Below, in pieces: positions 27,377-38,147 of a DNA stretch of 64,000 nt. Made by a program: the position numbers and the translations under genes. Position 1 is the first letter of the stretch, and each line of letters begins with the position of its first letter. The stretch comes from Pedobacter zeaxanthinifaciens (lineage in GTDB: Bacteria; Bacteroidota; Bacteroidia; Sphingobacteriales; Sphingobacteriaceae): NCBI RefSeq assembly GCF_003313335.1, contig NZ_QMHP01000005.1:124001-188000 (forward strand), read 5' to 3'. Below the pieces are notes generated by a model, which worked only from the letters and a program-made list of their open reading frames with translations, made no database searches and was not told where the DNA came from.

Positions 27377-28735
27377 CTACCTGATGTAATCTTCGTCGCT
27401 AACGTTCATATCATCTTTGATAAACTCGGTAGCTTTTCCTAGTAATTTATCGAATAAACCAATGCGTTTTGCTTTCTCTTTTACTTCTTTAGGTTTTTCA
27501 ATAAATACGCCAGGTTGCTTCATTTCCTCCAACATTTCTTCGGCTTTTTGAATACCTTTAATCAACAAACCTACCGAAGTAGCGTACATTGGGCTCTTCA
27601 AATCGTCGTAAATGTTTTTAGGCATTTCCTCGTATTTAGACAAATGCTCGTTAGGATATCCCACGCGGCAATCTAAACCTGTTACATATTCTACCATTTG
27701 GCTAAGGTGTTTCAATAAAGCACCGCCACCAGTAATTACTACACCACCAATTAAGCGTTTTTCGTAGCCTGATGATTTAATTTCGTAATACACATGCTCC
27801 ATGATCTCTTCCATACGGGCGTGGATGATATAGGCAAGGTTTTTTACCGAAATTTCCTTTGGCTCACGACCACGCAAACCTGGAACGCAGATAATTTCAT
27901 TCTCTTTGTTCTCTTCAGGTAGGGCCGACCCAAAGCGAGTTTTTAACAATTCAGCTTGGTTGCGCATTACAGAACAACCTTCTCTGATATCTTCCGTTAC
28001 GCTGTTACCTCCAAAAGGGATTACTGCCGTATGGCGAATGATGCCTTCGTGGAAAATAGCCACATCAGTGGTACCACCACCAATATCAACTAAGCACACT
28101 CCTGCTTCTTTTTCTTCCTCGCTCAACACCGATTCAGAAGAAGCAAGTGGCTCCAATATCAACTCTTGAGTTTGCAAACCTGCGTTTGTAACGCAGCGCA
28201 TGATATTTTTAACGGCAGTTACCTGACCAGAGATGATGTGGAAGTTAGCTTCCAAACGTACGCCAGCCATACCTACCGGGTCTTTAATACCTGGCTCGTT
28301 ATCAATAGTGAACTCCTGCGGCAAAACATGGATAATCTCTTCGCCTGGAGGCATCACCAATTTGAACATATCATCAATTAACTTGTCGATATCTTTCTTG
28401 CTGATTTCGTTATTTAATTCTCTGCGGGTTAAAATACCGCGATGCTGCAAACTTTTGATATGCTGCCCAGCAATACCTACGTTTACAACGCGTATCTCAA
28501 CATTTGATTGTGCGCTAGCAATTTCAACTGCTGCGTTAATACCCTGCACCGTTTTTTGAATATTGGAAACCACACCACGAGTTACACCCGCTGATTCGGC
28601 TTTGCCAATACCTAAAACTTCTATTTTACCATGATTTGTTCTGCGGCCCACAATTACGCAGATCTTGGTAGTACCAATGTCTAAACCTACTACGATTGGT
28701 GATTGAATGGTAGTTTTTTCTTTGCCCATAACCAT
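27377..28735 (-). CDS. ftsA: Cell division protein FtsA
   Basis: 452 residues. The actin fold is shown by VVGLDIGTTKICVIVG (phosphate 1), CLVDIGGGTTDVAIFHEG (phosphate 2) and VVITGGGALLKHL (adenosine). The SHS2/1C domain spans about 90-180. A Lys/Glu-rich tail follows, and a C-terminal segment (LFDKLLGKATEFI) could be the membrane-targeting helix, though it is followed by an acidic end. It tethers FtsZ to the membrane. ATG at 28735 or 28729; the two differ by two residues. Confidence 0.96.
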   Translation of the reverse strand: MVMGKEKTTIQSPIVVGLDIGTTKICVIVGRRTNHGKIEVLGIGKAESAGVTRGVVSNIQKTVQGINAAVEIASAQSNVEIRVVNVGIAGQHIKSLQHRGILTRRELNNEISKKDIDKLIDDMFKLVMPPGEEIIHVLPQEFTIDNEPGIKDPVGMAGVRLEANFHIISGQVTAVKNIMRCVTNAGLQTQELILEPLASSESVLSEEEKEAGVCLVDIGGGTTDVAIFHEGIIRHTAVIPFGGNSVTEDIREGCSVMRNQAELLKTRFGSALPEENKENEIICVPGLRGREPKEISVKNLAYIIHARMEEIMEHVYYEIKSSGYEKRLIGGVVITGGGALLKHLSQMVEYVTGLDCRVGYPNEHLSKYEEMPKNIYDDLKSPMYATSVGLLIKGIQKAEEMLEEMKQPGVFIEKPKEVKEKAKRIGLFDKLLGKATEFIKDDMNVSDEDYIR

Positions 28736-28758
28736 TTTATTTATTGTTGAGTTTGATA

Positions 28759-29865
28759 TTATCTGTTCGTTTTCTTGTTGTCTTTCTCTTTGGTAGCCGT
28801 TTTCTGCACCGTTTTCGGTTTAGCTGCTTCCTTGTCTTTTTCCTTTTTCACCTCTGTTTTCTTCGCAGCATCAACGGTATTTGTTGTTTTAGCTTTATCT
28901 ACTTTTTTAGTGTCGGTCTTTACCGGTGCAGTTTCCGCTTTTGTGTTTTTAGTATCACCGGCGGCCTGCGTTTGAGTGGCTTTATCAATCTCATCCTGTA
29001 TAGCAGCTTTCACTTCAGCGTTGATGGCCTGTTGTTGTTGCACCACCGAATCAGGCACTACTGATTTTTCTATTTTCTTTATCGCTAACGAGTCACGTTT
29101 TTCGCACACAATTTGGTTAACGTATTTCAAATTGATAGATCGGTAAGCGTTCCAGCCCACTTTTGGCATTGCTTGCTTATAAAAAGCCAGCAAATTTTCC
29201 ATCTTAATATTAATGTCTTTTGCGTTTCCTAAAATGATGCGCTGGTTTCCCACTCTAGGTACCATCTCGATATCATTTTTTTCGTTTACGTACAACTGCT
29301 CAATTTGCGCATCCCATAATGTATCCTTTTTTACAAACGCGGCTGTTTGATACAAATCTTTTGCTATGCCGGTCATCAACGTATCAACCCTACCGTTAAA
29401 ACCCTCCAAAATATTACCCGAGGCTACTAAAACATTAGCGGTAAAGTTTGGCGAAACAGGCATTTTCAAGCCGTCGCTATCTACATAATAATCCTGACCG
29501 CCGGCGTTCAAAATCCTTAAAATAGGCTGGCGCTGTTTTACCTCAATGAAAACTGTACCGTTCATGTCGGCATAAACTTTAACAAAGCCGATGTACGGAT
29601 TTGCTGCGATGCTTTTTTCAATATCATGCAGGTTGATGCCTTCTAAATTTCTTCCTATTAAATCACCTTGATTTTGTTTTAAAATGGCATCAATTTCCTC
29701 TATTTCAATAAAGTTATCCGCTCCGGGAATTAATATTTCAATTTTAGCACACTTTACCGTATGCTTTTTAACACCGATAAAACTCATTAATACCACCACT
29801 CCCGCTAAGCAGGTTAGCCAAGCGAAGACTTTAAAAATAGCTTTCCAGTTAATTCTCTTAAGCAT
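28759..29865 (-). CDS. ftsQ: Cell division protein FtsQ
   Basis: 368 residues. A short cytoplasmic N-terminus and one membrane helix (about 9-28, VFAWLTCLAGVVVLMSFIGV) precede a divergent POTRA-like region (about 38-110, CAKIEILIPGADNFIEIEEI) and an FtsQ domain to about 270. The final 75 residues are Lys/Ala/Thr-rich (KKTEVKKEKDKEAAKPK) and presumably disordered. Position between murC and ftsA supports the call. Its start overlaps murC by 8 nt. Confidence 0.88.
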   Translation of the reverse strand: MLKRINWKAIFKVFAWLTCLAGVVVLMSFIGVKKHTVKCAKIEILIPGADNFIEIEEIDAILKQNQGDLIGRNLEGINLHDIEKSIAANPYIGFVKVYADMNGTVFIEVKQRQPILRILNAGGQDYYVDSDGLKMPVSPNFTANVLVASGNILEGFNGRVDTLMTGIAKDLYQTAAFVKKDTLWDAQIEQLYVNEKNDIEMVPRVGNQRIILGNAKDINIKMENLLAFYKQAMPKVGWNAYRSINLKYVNQIVCEKRDSLAIKKIEKSVVPDSVVQQQQAINAEVKAAIQDEIDKATQTQAAGDTKNTKAETAPVKTDTKKVDKAKTTNTVDAAKKTEVKKEKDKEAAKPKTVQKTATKEKDNKKTNR

Positions 29866-31210
29866 GGTTTAAAGTATTTTTTAATGGTTCAATTAAGGTA
29901 TCAATATCGCCAGCACCAACTGTTACCAGTAACTCTGGATTTTTATCTTCTATCAGTTTTACTGCTAAATCTTTTCCGCAAATCTGTTTATTTTCAATTG
30001 TGATTTTATCCAACAATAATTGTGAGGTGATACCTTCTATAGGCAACTCTCTTGCGGGATAAATATCTAACAACACTAGTTCATCAACCGTACTTAGCAC
30101 CGTTGCAAACTCGTTTATAAAATCACGGGTGCGACTAAATAAATGTGGCTGAAAAATTACCGTTAGTTTCTTTTCAGGATACAACTGCCTAACTGCATCA
30201 AAACATGCTTTTAACTCTTCAGGATGATGTGCATAATCATCAATATAAATGTGCTGATCATTCTTTACAATGGTTTCGAACCTACGTTTTACCCCTTTAA
30301 AGCTAGCTACTGCTTTCTTCACACTATTTGGATGGATGCCCAAGCTCAAGGCCACTCCAATAGCAGCAGTGGCATTTTCCACGTTGTGCTTACCAGGCAT
30401 TGCCAATTTCAAATCTTTAATGGTAGTGTAGCCATCCTCAAAATCAAACACAAAACAACCATCTTGCACCCTAATGTTTTGAGCATTAATGGCAGCACTG
30501 CCGCTTGCGCTGTAGGTTATTCCCGCTACTGGCAGACCATCTTTAATAAACAAACGACCTTCCGGTTTAAGTTGAGCAGCAAACAAATTAAATGACTCAT
30601 GCAAATGGCTCTCATCACCATAAATATCCAAATGGTCGGCATCCATTGACGTAATCACAGCAGCATCTGGATGAAGGGTAAGGAACGAACGATCATATTC
30701 GTCAGCTTCTACCACTACGACATTATTTTTACCGTACAGTACATTGCTTTGATAATTTGTGGTGATGCCACCTAAAAAGGCAGTGCATCCAAAACCCGTA
30801 TCAGTTAAAATATGTGCAACCATAGAGGAGGTTGTTGTTTTACCATGCGTACCCGCCACAGCTACACAATACATGCCTTCGCTAATAATGCCTAGCACCT
30901 GCGACCGTTTTTTCAAATCAAACCCCTTACTTTGGAAAAAGTTAAGGATTTGGGCATTTTTAGGGATAGCAGGCGTGTAAACTACCAACGTATCATCGTA
31001 TTTTTCTCTGAACGCTACGGGAATAGTTTCTTCTTCATCCAAAAACGAAATTAAAATACCTTCTTGCTCCAACTGTGCGGTTAAAGCAGTACGAGTTTTA
31101 TCATAGCCGCAAACTACGCAGCCACGCTTTGCAAAATAACGAGCAAGTGCACTCATGCCTATACCCCCTATGCCTACAAAATAAACCCTATTGATATTTG
31201 ATAATTCCAT
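29858..31210 (-). CDS. murC: UDP-N-acetylmuramate-L-alanine ligase
   Basis: 450 residues. It has an N-terminal Rossmann part (VYFVGIGGIGMSALARYFA), ATP loop GTHGKTTTSSM (about 118-128), the central EADEYDRSFL and DHLDIYG, and the C-terminal domain with DDYAHHPEE. It adds L-Ala to UDP-MurNAc, the first amino acid of the stem peptide. It is followed by ftsQ with overlap and preceded by the 155-nt repeat region after murG. Confidence 0.96.
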   Translation of the reverse strand: MELSNINRVYFVGIGGIGMSALARYFAKRGCVVCGYDKTRTALTAQLEQEGILISFLDEEETIPVAFREKYDDTLVVYTPAIPKNAQILNFFQSKGFDLKKRSQVLGIISEGMYCVAVAGTHGKTTTSSMVAHILTDTGFGCTAFLGGITTNYQSNVLYGKNNVVVVEADEYDRSFLTLHPDAAVITSMDADHLDIYGDESHLHESFNLFAAQLKPEGRLFIKDGLPVAGITYSASGSAAINAQNIRVQDGCFVFDFEDGYTTIKDLKLAMPGKHNVENATAAIGVALSLGIHPNSVKKAVASFKGVKRRFETIVKNDQHIYIDDYAHHPEELKACFDAVRQLYPEKKLTVIFQPHLFSRTRDFINEFATVLSTVDELVLLDIYPARELPIEGITSQLLLDKITIENKQICGKDLAVKLIEDKNPELLVTVGAGDIDTLIEPLKNTLNHA

Positions 31211-31365
31211 GTTGGCCCCTCTCTGCCTTTGGCATCTCTCCCCAAAAGGGAGAGAATAGCTTTTAGCAATGGTTTTTCTTTATTGTTTTTTTATCCTTTC
31301 AACTTTCCTAAATTGGAAATCTGACTTTTAATTTTACATTTGCTCCAAAAGTCCCCTTAGGGGAT
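31211..31365. repeat. Palindromic repeats between murG and murC
   Basis: TCTCTCCC and GGGAGAGA form a perfect 8-bp stem with loop CAAAA (31235-31255). TCCCC-TTA-GGGGA (31352-31364) is a second palindrome followed by TTTAGGGGC, which ends at the murG stop. Neither has a T run, so these are dispersed repeat words rather than terminators. Confidence 0.6.
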
Positions 31366-32472
31366 TTAGGGGCTTATTAGTTTCAACACTTCTTTCGCAA
31401 TTACTTCATCAGCGTCAGCAAAAGCCATTTTACCTATATTTTCACTCAGCATTGCTGATTTTTCTTTATCATTTAGCAATGCTAATGCTTGCGCTACCAA
31501 AGTATTCTCTGCCGCTGCATCTGCGATTAAAATAGCTGCGTTTTCTTTTACCAATGCTAAGGCATTTTTGGTTTGGTGATCTTCTGCTACATTTGGCGAT
31601 GGCACTAAAATTACCGGCTTCTTAATAAGGCAAAGCTCTGCAATGGTACCCGCACCAGCCCTTGAGATAATCACGTCAGAAGCTGCATAAGCTAAATCCA
31701 TTTGGTTCAAAAACTCTAACACACGTACGTTAGGGTGGAAATTTTCACCTAACCGCTCTACGATGCCTTTGTAGTAGAATTTTCCAGTTTGCCAAATTAC
31801 CTGCACATCTTGTGCGATGATTTCACCTAGATGCTTTTCTATCGCTTTATTAAGTGTTCCCGCACCTAAACTCCCGCCGGTAACCAAAATGGTTTTTTTC
31901 AACGGATCAAGCTTTAAAAGCTCAGCACCAGCATGTCTACGCCCTTCAATGCTTACAATGTTTTTCCGTACCGGATTTCCAGTTTTTAAAATTCTGTCCG
32001 CTGGGAAAAATGCTTCCATTCCATCAAATGCTACGCAAATTTTTGAAGCCTTTTTGCTCAACAATTTATTAGTAACACCGGCGTATGAATTTTGCTCTTG
32101 AATCAAGTAAGGTATGTTTTTTAGCGATGCGGCATAAAGCAAAGGACCAGAAGCATAGCCACCAACCCCAACTACAGCGTTAGGTTTAAAATCGGCAATT
32201 AATTGCATCGCTTTGCGCACACTTCCTATAACCTTAAATGGTAGCCCAAGGTTTTTAAAAATTGAACCTCGTTGAATACCACTGATATTTAGTCCCACAA
32301 TTTGATATCCAGCCGCCGGAACTTTCTCCATTTCCATGCGCCCTTCTGCCCCAACAAACAAAATCTCGCACTGCGGGGAAATTGCTTTTAAGGCATTAGC
32401 AATAGCAACGGCGGGGAAAATATGCCCGCCAGTGCCACCACCAGATATGATAATTTTTGGGAAATTATTCAT
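31366..32472 (-). CDS. murG: Undecaprenyl-PP-MurNAc-pentapeptide GlcNAc transferase
   Basis: 368 residues, GT28 family. It has the N-terminal loop GGGTGGHIFPAVAIA, a second G loop (VVGVGGYASGPLL), and the C-terminal UDP-GlcNAc site TGGSLGAGTLN, SRAGAGTIAEL and VAEDHQTKNA. It makes lipid II on the inner face of the cytoplasmic membrane. Its ATG is preceded by the 14-mer repeat also found before murE. Confidence 0.96.
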   Translation of the reverse strand: MNNFPKIIISGGGTGGHIFPAVAIANALKAISPQCEILFVGAEGRMEMEKVPAAGYQIVGLNISGIQRGSIFKNLGLPFKVIGSVRKAMQLIADFKPNAVVGVGGYASGPLLYAASLKNIPYLIQEQNSYAGVTNKLLSKKASKICVAFDGMEAFFPADRILKTGNPVRKNIVSIEGRRHAGAELLKLDPLKKTILVTGGSLGAGTLNKAIEKHLGEIIAQDVQVIWQTGKFYYKGIVERLGENFHPNVRVLEFLNQMDLAYAASDVIISRAGAGTIAELCLIKKPVILVPSPNVAEDHQTKNALALVKENAAILIADAAAENTLVAQALALLNDKEKSAMLSENIGKMAFADADEVIAKEVLKLISP

Positions 32473-32478
32473 GTGTTT

Positions 32479-32560
32479 AATTTGATAATTGGTTGATTAG
32501 CTAATCAGCTAATTCCCCTCGTCTCTATTTTTTATTTTTAATTATCTAATCAGCTAATCA
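32479..32560. repeat. Repeat words between ftsW and murG
   Basis: CTAATCAGCTAAT occurs at 32501-32513 and 32546-32558, 45 bp apart. AATTTGATAATTGG (32479-32492) recurs exactly at 38068-38081. Both 14-mers lie directly upstream of a start codon on the minus strand. Confidence 0.75.
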
Positions 32561-32577
32561 TAACATTAGCTAATTAA

Positions 32578-33759
32578 TTACGCCATCGCTGGTATTTCTC
32601 CTACAATTACTTTATCCTCTTTTTTTACCCCGCTGCTTTTCTCCTCCACATCGCGGCTTACGCTTAAAATAATGCCAAAGGCGATACTTGTAAAAATCAT
32701 GGAGGTACCACCCATACTTACCAATGGCAACGGCACTCCGGTAACTGGGCCTAAACCTACTGCAACAGCCATGTTAGCGAAAGCCTGAATGGTTAAGCTA
32801 AAACTCAATCCGGCTGCCAGCAATGCCCCAAAAGCCTTGGGACTTCGATTTACAATGAGCACACACCGGTACAATAAGGTGAGGTACAAAATGATCACTA
32901 CTAAACCGCCCACCGTTCCATATTCCTCAATAATAATGGCGAAAATAAAATCGGAATATGGATGCGGTAAGAAGTTTCTTTCGGTACTATTGCCCGGCCC
33001 TTTGCCTAATACGCCTCCTGTAGCCAGCGCAATTTTTGAGTGATCAGATTGATATGTTTTATCTGAATCCTGTTTTTCAGGATGCATAAAAGTTTTAATA
33101 CGAGACTGCCAAGTATCGGCCCTTGGGCCAATAAATATGAGTAAAGTTAACATTACCGCACCTGCAGCACATACCATTGCTATTTGCTTGATGCTGATAC
33201 GACCAATAATTAACAAAAGGATACTTACGCCAAACAACATCAAACCCGTTGATAAATTTGCCCAAGCAATTAGTCCAAAAACCACAACCACAGAGCCCAT
33301 AATAGGCAAAAAGGCATTTTTTACATCTTTGATATTTTCTTGCTTACGAGTTAACATTCTGGCTAGAAAAGTGATCAAAGACAGTTTAGCCAAGTCGGAC
33401 GTTTGAAAAGTAAGTCCAATGATTGGTACTTGTACCCACCTTGATGCATTGTTTAAATTAGCTCCAAAAATTGCTGTGTAAAACAACAGTGGTATGGTTA
33501 TGATCATCAAAATCTTCGAAATCCCTGCATAGTACTTGTAATCCAGCAAGTGGGCGATATAAATCATCACCACACCAAGCAATACAAAAATTACATGCTT
33601 AAACAAGAGGTACTTTTCAACTGAAACACCCTTTTTATAAGCAATGGCGCCGGTGGCACTGTACACCACCATAATGGAGATCATGGAAAGGAGTGTTATG
33701 ATGATCCAAATCCAACGATCGCCTTTAGTACGTTCAAGAAGTGCGTTGATGTTAAACAT
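32578..33759 (-). CDS. ftsW: Septal peptidoglycan glycosyltransferase FtsW
   Basis: 393 residues, SEDS family, about ten membrane segments. Family motifs include YKYYAGISK, ASRWVQVP and FQTSDLAKLSLI near the catalytic loop, and PHPYSDFIFAIIIEEYG and PLPLVSMGGTSMI near the end. It polymerises glycan strands from lipid II at the septum together with FtsI. The last 25 residues are polar and cytoplasmic. It is 80 nt downstream of murD and 105 nt upstream of murG. Confidence 0.94.
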   Translation of the reverse strand: MFNINALLERTKGDRWIWIIITLLSMISIMVVYSATGAIAYKKGVSVEKYLLFKHVIFVLLGVVMIYIAHLLDYKYYAGISKILMIITIPLLFYTAIFGANLNNASRWVQVPIIGLTFQTSDLAKLSLITFLARMLTRKQENIKDVKNAFLPIMGSVVVVFGLIAWANLSTGLMLFGVSILLLIIGRISIKQIAMVCAAGAVMLTLLIFIGPRADTWQSRIKTFMHPEKQDSDKTYQSDHSKIALATGGVLGKGPGNSTERNFLPHPYSDFIFAIIIEEYGTVGGLVVIILYLTLLYRCVLIVNRSPKAFGALLAAGLSFSLTIQAFANMAVAVGLGPVTGVPLPLVSMGGTSMIFTSIAFGIILSVSRDVEEKSSGVKKEDKVIVGEIPAMA

Positions 33760-33839
33760 TTTCTTTTATTGATTTTTTCGTTGACTACACAGATGCTATG
33801 ATTTCACCGATTGTACTTTCTATTTTTAAGCTTTTACTT

Positions 33840-35231
33840 TTAAAGTTCTTTCACTGCCGCTTTAAACTGATTGCCGCGGTCTTCATAATTTTTAAATAAA
33901 TCAAAGCTGGCACAAGCCGGAGACAACAATACCGTACTGCCTTTCTTTGCCAAATGATAGGCTACTTGCACCGCTTCTTCTGCTGAGAAAGTATTCACAA
34001 TAACTTCCACATCATCTTCAAAAGCTTCGTGAATACGTTTGTTATCCTTGCCTAAGCAAATAATTGCCTTTACTTTTCCACGTACCAAGTCTTTCAACAT
34101 GGTGTAGTCATTTCCTTTATCTACACCGCCCATAATTAACACCACGTCTGTATTTACACTTTCCAATGCATACCAAGTAGAGTTAACGTTGGTTGCTTTC
34201 GAATCATTGATATAAGCTACATCGTTGATTTTAGCCACAAACTCCAACCTATGATCAATGTTCTTGAAATTACCCATGCTTTCGCGGATAGTTTCATTGC
34301 GTAACTCCAGTACTTTAGCTACTATGCCCGAGGCCATTGAGTTGTAAATGTTGTGCTTGCCTTGTAAGGCTAGGTCTGAAATTGACATGGTTAGTTTGTT
34401 GTTTAAATTAATATTGATGTGGATGTTATCTTGTTCCAAATAGGCACCTCTATCTATTTTTTGAAGGATAGAAAAGGGGTATGTAGTAGCTTGAATATTA
34501 GCTGTAGCCAGAATTTTCTGCGTTTCTTCATCGTCAGCACAGTAAATAAAAGTGTCAGCTGCTGTTTGATTTTGCGTAATTCTCAATTTAGAAGCCGCAT
34601 AGTTGGCAATATTGTAATCGTACCTGTCCAAATGATCAGGAGTAATGTTCAGTAAAACCGAGATATCGGCTTTAAACTCGTACATGTCATCCAGCATGAA
34701 GCTTGAAATCTCCAATACGTACCAATCAAAATCCTGATCAGCTACCTGCGCCGCGAAACTATGACCTATATTACCTGCTAATCCAACATTTAACCCCGCA
34801 TTTTTAAGGATGTGATAGGTCAACATGCTTGTGGTTGATTTACCATTTGAACCGGTAATACAAACCGTTTTAGCGTTAGTATATCGTTTAGCAAACTCTA
34901 TTTCTGAAATTACAGGCACACCTTTTTCAACCAATGCTTTTACCATTGGCGCTGTTGAAGGGATACCTGGACTTTTCACTACCTCAGTAGCGTTTAATAT
35001 TAAGTCTGCAGTATGCTGGTTTTCTTCAAAAGGGATGTTCATGCTTTGCAAATCAGCCTTATAAGCCGCAGCAATGGCACCAAAATCGGAAACAAAAACA
35101 TCGAAGCCCTGCTTTTGAGCAAGCTTAGCCGCACCAACACCACTTTCACCAGCGCCCAAAATTACCATACGCGTAGCCGCAGCCGGGTTCGACTGTGTCT
35201 CGTTTTGCGATATGTTAGGATTCGAGTTCAT
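33840..35231 (-). CDS. murD: UDP-N-acetylmuramoyl-L-alanine-D-glutamate ligase
   Basis: 463 residues. N-terminal RMVILGAGESGVGAAKLA binds the UDP substrate. GSNGKSTTSMLTY (about 130) is the ATP loop, followed by ITPDHLDRYD and, in the last domain, YINDSKATN and LLSPACASFDLF. The first 20 residues (Asn/Ser/Gln-rich) extend beyond usual MurD, so the true start could be a later codon. It adds D-Glu to UDP-MurNAc-L-Ala. Confidence 0.95.
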   Translation of the reverse strand: MNSNPNISQNETQSNPAAATRMVILGAGESGVGAAKLAQKQGFDVFVSDFGAIAAAYKADLQSMNIPFEENQHTADLILNATEVVKSPGIPSTAPMVKALVEKGVPVISEIEFAKRYTNAKTVCITGSNGKSTTSMLTYHILKNAGLNVGLAGNIGHSFAAQVADQDFDWYVLEISSFMLDDMYEFKADISVLLNITPDHLDRYDYNIANYAASKLRITQNQTAADTFIYCADDEETQKILATANIQATTYPFSILQKIDRGAYLEQDNIHININLNNKLTMSISDLALQGKHNIYNSMASGIVAKVLELRNETIRESMGNFKNIDHRLEFVAKINDVAYINDSKATNVNSTWYALESVNTDVVLIMGGVDKGNDYTMLKDLVRGKVKAIICLGKDNKRIHEAFEDDVEVIVNTFSAEEAVQVAYHLAKKGSTVLLSPACASFDLFKNYEDRGNQFKAAVKEL

Positions 35232-35340
35232 TTTTTATTTTTCTTTTGCGGCGAAAAATCTTTCGCCCTTTTATCTTCTCTTTTTTTGTTAGTCTTTGAC
35301 GGGCTCAGACTTACAACTTTGCATTTTTACTTTCGACTTT

Positions 35341-36603
35341 CTATCTTAATTTCAGTGTTACAAAGGCAATTACCGCCAGTAAAATTCCAATGATCCAGAA
35401 GCGGGTAACAATTTTTGCTTCGTGATATCCTTTTTTCTGGTAATGGTGGTGCAAAGGCGACATTAGGAAGATTCTTCTTCCCTCGCCAAAACGCTTTTTG
35501 GTGTATTTGAAGTAGGTAACTTGTAAACTCACGGAGAGCACTTCAATTAAAAACACGCCGCAGATAATTGGAATCAGTAACTCTTTTCTAATCATAATGG
35601 CAAAAACCGCAATGATTCCTCCGATAGTTAAACTACCCGTATCTCCCATAAAAATTTGAGCTGGATAAGAGTTGTACCATAAGAACCCGATACAAGCACC
35701 AACAAATGCACCTGCAAAAATGATCAGCTCACCACTGTTAGGGATGTACATTATATTCAAGTAATCCGCGATAACGGTGTTACCAGAAACGTAGGCAAAA
35801 ATACCGAGGGTTATACCAATAATGGCCGAAGTACCTGTAGCCAAACCATCGATGCCATCGGTTAAATTGGCCCCATTGGAAACTGCAGTTACAATAATGA
35901 TTACAAAAGCTAGAAATACGATGAAAGCATATTTCTCGTAGCCCTCTCCTAAAAACTTCACCACTTTAGCGTAATCAAACTCGTTGTTTTTATAAAATGG
36001 AATATTAGTCTTCGTCGACTTGATATCCTGCGTGTAGTAATAAGTTTCGCCTTTTTTGCGCAATACCATTGGCGCTGCACTTTGCACTTTAGCGGTATCT
36101 ACCTTAGCTGTTTCATCTACAGTTTGGCGTACTACAATATTAGGATGGAAATACATGGTAACACCTACAATTATTGCCAAGCCTACCTGCCCAACTACCT
36201 TAAATCTGCCAGCTAAACCTTCTTTATTTTTTCTAAATACTTTGATATAATCGTCCAAGAAACCAATTGCACCCATCCACAAAGTGGTAATGATCATCAA
36301 AATCACGTAAATGTTAGTGATGTTGGCAAACAAGATGGTTGGAATTAAAATTCCCATTAAAATCATGATACCGCCCATTGTAGGTGTACCTTGTTTTTGC
36401 ATTTGTCCTTCTAAACCCAAGTTCCTTACTGTTTCGCCCACCTGTTTCATACGCAAGTAATCGATGATACGGCGACCATAAACTGTGGTAATAATCAGCG
36501 ACAAAATGATAGACAACGACGAACGGAAAGTAAGGTATTGGAACAACCTTAATCCCGGGAAATCGTAGTTTTTATGTAGATATTCGAATAATAAATATAA
36601 CAT
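35341..36603 (-). CDS. mraY: Phospho-MurNAc-pentapeptide transferase
   Basis: 420 residues with about ten membrane helices. Signatures: [39 protein letters not shown] and [13 protein letters not shown]. About 60 residues (near 150-215, [23 protein letters not shown]) extend a periplasmic loop, as in other Bacteroidota MraY. It makes lipid I. Its ATG overlaps the murE stop by one base. Confidence 0.95.
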   Translation of the reverse strand: MLYLLFEYLHKNYDFPGLRLFQYLTFRSSLSIILSLIITTVYGRRIIDYLRMKQVGETVRNLGLEGQMQKQGTPTMGGIMILMGILIPTILFANITNIYVILMIITTLWMGAIGFLDDYIKVFRKNKEGLAGRFKVVGQVGLAIIVGVTMYFHPNIVVRQTVDETAKVDTAKVQSAAPMVLRKKGETYYYTQDIKSTKTNIPFYKNNEFDYAKVVKFLGEGYEKYAFIVFLAFVIIIVTAVSNGANLTDGIDGLATGTSAIIGITLGIFAYVSGNTVIADYLNIMYIPNSGELIIFAGAFVGACIGFLWYNSYPAQIFMGDTGSLTIGGIIAVFAIMIRKELLIPIICGVFLIEVLSVSLQVTYFKYTKKRFGEGRRIFLMSPLHHHYQKKGYHEAKIVTRFWIIGILLAVIAFVTLKLR

Positions 36604-38060
36604 TAGCTGATTTGGTTTAGTTGTTCGTTAATAATTTCCTTATCGTCGAAATGATGTCTAACACCATTAACTTCCTGATATTTTTCGTGTCCTTTTCCTG
36701 CTATGAGAATGATATCTCCAGGTTTTGCTAAATGACAAGCAGTTTTAATGGCTTCCTTTCTATCTAAAATACTGATGGCCTTGCGCTGATTAGTTGGAGA
36801 TACGCCAGCTTCCATATCCTTGATAATTGCCTGCGGATCTTCGGTGCGTGGATTATCTGAAGTTAAAATCACTTTATCACTCCAATCACAAGCTACCTGA
36901 GCCATCACCGGACGTTTAGTTTTATCTCTATCGCCGCCACAACCAATCACGGTAATCACCTGTTCGGTTCCTTTTCTGATATCAGCAATGGTACTCAACA
37001 CATTTTGAACTGCATCAGGCGTATGCGCATAATCCACAATACCTACAATGCCAGTTTTAGAAACGATGTAATCAAACCTACCTTCCGCTCCCGACAATGC
37101 GCTTAAGGTGGTGAGCACTTTCATTTTATCCTGCTCCAACAATACAGCGGTAGCATAAGCAGCTAGCAAGTTGTAAGCGTTAAACGAACCAACCATTTTA
37201 AAATAGACTTCAGTTTGATCCACCTCTAAGTGCAAACCGCTAAACCTATTCTCAATTACCTTTGCTTTAAAATCGGCCATTTGTTTTAGACCGTATGTTT
37301 TTTTATAAGCCTTGGTGTTTTGCAACATTACCATCCCGTTTTTATCATCGGTGTTGGTTAAGGCAAAAGCCGATTTAGGCAACATGTCAAAAAAGCCCTT
37401 TTTAGCTTTGATGTAATTATCGAAGGTTTTATGAAAATCTAAATGATCATGAGTGATGTTAGAAAAAACAGCACCTGCAAAAGTTAATCCCGCAATGCGA
37501 TGTTGCGCCACTGCATGTGAACTTACTTCCATAAAGCAATATTCACAGCCTTCATTCACCATATCCCGCAACAACTGATTTAGTGCTATCGGATTAGGTG
37601 TAGTATGCGTGGCTGGAACTATGGTATCATTAATTTGATTTTGTACTGTAGATATTAAACCAGTACCATAGTTAAGCTTGCGGAACAACTGGTAAAGCAA
37701 CGTTGCGATGGTTGTTTTTCCATTAGTGCCTGTAACCCCTACTAGTTTTAGCTGTGCAGATGGATTGCCGTAAAAATTGCAAGCCACTACACCCAAAGCT
37801 TCAGACGAATCGTCAACAACTATATAAGTAACCTCATCATTTAAACTTGCAGGAAGCGTTTCACACACAACTGCTGACGCACCCGCCGCTATAGTTTTGT
37901 TGATGAACTCATGGCCATCGACAGCAGTGCCTTTAATTGCAAAAAACAAGGTTCCAGTATTTACTGTACGCGAATCAAAAGTAAGCGCAGCAATATCCTT
38001 TTGAGATACACCCACCATACTTTTAATTGAAACACCGTAAAGTAAATCTTGTAAATTCAT
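36603..38060 (-). CDS. murE: UDP-MurNAc-tripeptide ligase, meso-DAP type
   Basis: 485 residues. It has an N-terminal UDP-binding part ([22 protein letters not shown]), [13 protein letters not shown] (about 110), [10 protein letters not shown], and SDNPRTEDP in the last domain. DNPR is the motif of enzymes that add meso-diaminopimelate, whereas lysine-adding enzymes lack it, so the peptidoglycan should be the DAP type. The end GKGHEKYQ is also typical. It is coupled to mraY. Confidence 0.96.
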   Translation of the reverse strand: MNLQDLLYGVSIKSMVGVSQKDIAALTFDSRTVNTGTLFFAIKGTAVDGHEFINKTIAAGASAVVCETLPASLNDEVTYIVVDDSSEALGVVACNFYGNPSAQLKLVGVTGTNGKTTIATLLYQLFRKLNYGTGLISTVQNQINDTIVPATHTTPNPIALNQLLRDMVNEGCEYCFMEVSSHAVAQHRIAGLTFAGAVFSNITHDHLDFHKTFDNYIKAKKGFFDMLPKSAFALTNTDDKNGMVMLQNTKAYKKTYGLKQMADFKAKVIENRFSGLHLEVDQTEVYFKMVGSFNAYNLLAAYATAVLLEQDKMKVLTTLSALSGAEGRFDYIVSKTGIVGIVDYAHTPDAVQNVLSTIADIRKGTEQVITVIGCGGDRDKTKRPVMAQVACDWSDKVILTSDNPRTEDPQAIIKDMEAGVSPTNQRKAISILDRKEAIKTACHLAKPGDIILIAGKGHEKYQEVNGVRHHFDDKEIINEQLNQIS

Positions 38061-38147
38061 TCCTTATAATTTGATAATTGGATAATTAGCTATTTCGATA
38101 ATGTGTTTGTTAAGCTCATTATCACATTTGCTAATTATCACATTTCT
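38061..38147. repeat. Repeat words between ftsI and murE
   Basis: Holds the 14-mer AATTTGATAATTGG (38068-38081) shared with 32479-32492, then ATAATTAGC, and two TTATCACATTT(G/C) words (about 38121 and 38137). No terminator is visible, so transcription likely continues. Confidence 0.65.
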
